In this document: positions 11,938-12,945 of the stretch, piece after piece | How the letters are laid out: every line of letters starts with the position of its first letter | Position numbering within the stretch: the stretch's first letter is position 1 | Source of the DNA: Nitrospirota bacterium | Lineage (GTDB): Bacteria > Nitrospirota > CAKKRA01 > 9FT-COMBO-42-15 | DNA length: 12,945 nt | Direction: 5' to 3' | Assembly: GCA_016214425.1 (NCBI GenBank) | Contig: JACRON010000074.1 | Coordinates: forward strand, 1-12,945 | The notes under the pieces: model-generated | Seen by the model: only the letters and a program-made list of their open reading frames with translations | Database searches by the model: none | What the model was told of the DNA's origin: nothing | Translations under genes and position numbers: made by a program

Positions 11938-12628
11938 TATATTAAACATAGCGCACAGGGGTTCATCTGGCAATGCGCCAGAAAATACATTATCTGCCTT
12001 CAGGCTTGCAATAAAGCAGAGGGCAGACATGATTGAGCTTGATGTCCATCAGACAAGGGACAGCCATATCATTGTCCTTCATGATGAGTATCTGAAAACA
12101 GGCATTCTTAAAAAGAGACTCATCAAAGACATGACCCTAAAAGAGATTAGGGAGATTAATAAAAATATCCCGACATTGAAGGATGTATTAAAACTTATTA
12201 AAGGTAAAATTAAACTGAACATTGAGATTAAGCACGGCTCAGGCTATTATCCTGACATAGAGAGAAATGTTTATAAGCTTTTAAAAAAAGAACGTATGCT
12301 GCTTAATACAATCATCTCAAGCTTTGATATTGATTGTCTAAAAAAACTCCGCAAGATTTCAGATGATATTACAATTGGTTTTCTCTATAATAAAATGGAC
12401 TGGAAAAAAGCATTAAAGGAAGCAATAGATTTAAAGGCATACTCTTTTCATGCCTCTAATAAAATTTTGTCAAAGGAAATAGTTGATAAGGTGCATAAAA
12501 AAGGGATGAGGCTTTTTGTGTATACTATAAATGACGGGAATGAGATGAGGAGGGTTATTGAACTTGGTGTTGACGGGATATTTACAGACTTTCCTGACAG
12601 GCTGGCAGACATCTTGCCACATAAATAA
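11930..12628 (+). CDS. Glycerophosphodiester phosphodiesterase
   Basis: A 232-residue GDPD-family enzyme that splits glycerophosphodiesters to glycerol 3-phosphate and the alcohol. The ATG at 11930 gives MPDILNIAHRGSSGNAPENT, the family's standard start; longer in-frame starts lie inside the helicase gene and add no conserved sequence. Catalytic and metal residues are visible: His9-Arg10-Gly11, Glu36 and Asp38 in IELDVH, and His51 in VLHDEYL. KLNIEIK and the closing TINDGNEMRRVIELGVDGIFTDFPD complete the TIM barrel. No signal peptide, so cytoplasmic. The loop after HDEYL is shorter than usual. It overlaps the helicase stop by eight bases with a weak ribosome site, so it is probably read by coupling. 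Its association with a DNA helicase looks like operon convenience. Confidence 0.92.
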   Translation: MPDILNIAHRGSSGNAPENTLSAFRLAIKQRADMIELDVHQTRDSHIIVLHDEYLKTGILKKRLIKDMTLKEIREINKNIPTLKDVLKLIKGKIKLNIEIKHGSGYYPDIERNVYKLLKKERMLLNTIISSFDIDCLKKLRKISDDITIGFLYNKMDWKKALKEAIDLKAYSFHASNKILSKEIVDKVHKKGMRLFVYTINDGNEMRRVIELGVDGIFTDFPDRLADILPHK

Positions 12629-12639
12629 CTTTTTCTGTT

Positions 12640-12663
12640 CCCCTCTCCCCTATGGGGAGAGGG
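12640..12663. repeat. CCCTCTCCCC/GGGGAGAGGG palindromic repeat
   Basis: CCCTCTCCCC (12641-12650) and GGGGAGAGGG (12654-12663) form a perfect 10-base hairpin around TAT, followed by ACAGGGTGAGGGG. This is a common dispersed intergenic repeat pattern in many bacteria. The tail AGGGG (12672-12676) sits eight bases before the next ATG and serves as its Shine-Dalgarno. Confidence 0.75.
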
Positions 12664-12684
12664 ACAGGGTGAGGGGTTAATCTA

Positions 12685-12924
12685 ATGGAAGAACTCCAAA
12701 AATTACTTGACCAGATTATCTATGACGGCTACAGGCTGAGAGATATTGCCTTAGGCATTGTCCTTGCAGGAATCTTCATTATATTATTACGAAAACTAAT
12801 TTGGGCAATGAAGGCATCCAAGACAGAGGAATACAGCATAAGAATAAAATGCCCAAAGTGCGGATGGGAAGGCAAGGTTGGTAAATATGCCCGAATCTGT
12901 CCACGGTGCGGTAGAAAGGTATGA
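12685..12924 (+). CDS. Small membrane-anchored zinc ribbon protein
   Basis: A 79-residue protein I cannot assign to a named family. After a short amphipathic start, residues 21-36 (IALGIVLAGIFIILL) form one membrane helix flanked by Arg/Lys, followed by a polar linker. The C terminus is a zinc ribbon with Cys56, Cys59, Cys72 and Cys75 (CPKCGWEGKVGKYARICPRCG). The charge pattern suggests the ribbon faces the cytoplasm. AGGGG from the upstream repeat lies eight bases before the ATG. The stop overlaps a following ATG (ATGA at 12921-12924), so it belongs to an operon continuing to the right. Confidence 0.7.
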   Translation: MEELQKLLDQIIYDGYRLRDIALGIVLAGIFIILLRKLIWAMKASKTEEYSIRIKCPKCGWEGKVGKYARICPRCGRKV

Positions 12925-12945
12925 TGACATCTGCAGACATAAAAA
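12921..12945 (+). CDS. Start of next gene, cut by window edge
   Basis: An ATG within the stop of the zinc ribbon gene (ATGA) opens a frame MMTSADIK (or from 12924, MTSADIK) that runs off the window. The overlap is the same four-base coupling seen repeatedly in this operon. Only eight codons are visible, so no function can be given. Confidence 0.35.

Noticed and set aside
1..12945. tRNA or rRNA genes
   Set aside because: I saw no cloverleaf with a TTCRA loop and CCA end, nor conserved rRNA segments, on either strand.

Overview
The window looks like chromosomal DNA of a low-GC, free-living Gram-negative bacterium, probably an environmental or metagenome-derived genome. Reasons: a sigma-54-type promoter ahead of a NusG paralogue, a SurA/PpiD-type periplasmic chaperone remnant, a DoxX remnant, a DUF362 ferredoxin protein and families of short palindromic intergenic repeats. 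Such repeats are common in Nitrospirota and Deltaproteobacteria-like genomes, but I cannot assign a phylum from this sequence alone.

Layout. Bases 1-59 (minus strand) are the first 19 codons of a glutamine-hydrolysing asparagine synthase cut by the window edge. It lies downstream of a NusG/RfaH-like specialised elongation factor (344-814, minus), which has a textbook -24/-12 promoter. Together they suggest the head of an exopolysaccharide operon. A housekeeping pair follows: coaE (dephospho-CoA kinase) overlapped by a PP2C-type phosphatase (1115-2475, minus), with its own sigma-70-like promoter. Bases 2776-3371 (plus) hold two broken genes: a SurA/PpiD-type gene that has lost its middle and is frameshifted, and a truncated DoxX-like gene. 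Next come a DUF433 antitoxin and a DUF5615 PIN-like toxin (3513-4126). On the minus strand mazG overlaps a DUF362 protein with two 4Fe-4S clusters that carries a fresh 36-bp in-frame tandem duplication. Divergent from mazG is an AAA/DUF4143 ATPase whose perfect -35/-10 promoter is overlaid by a 27-bp near-perfect palindrome and which appears to start leaderless.

The right third (plus) reads: a small cupin with a consensus promoter and a leader whose bases pair exactly with the start codon region; an Nfu-type Fe-S scaffold followed by an intrinsic terminator; then a tightly overlapping row of PATAN/DUF4388 protein, UvrD-family helicase with RecB/Cas4-like Fe-S nuclease domain, glycerophosphodiester phosphodiesterase, a membrane-anchored zinc ribbon protein, and the first codons of one more gene.

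The most interesting material is regulatory: the 13-bp start-codon-sequestering pairing in the cupin leader with a competing upstream strand; two copies of a three-unit GATTAC element just ahead of ribosome binding sites; the palindromic promoter and possible leaderless divergent pair at 6293-6513; and the sigma-54-type promoter of the NusG paralogue.
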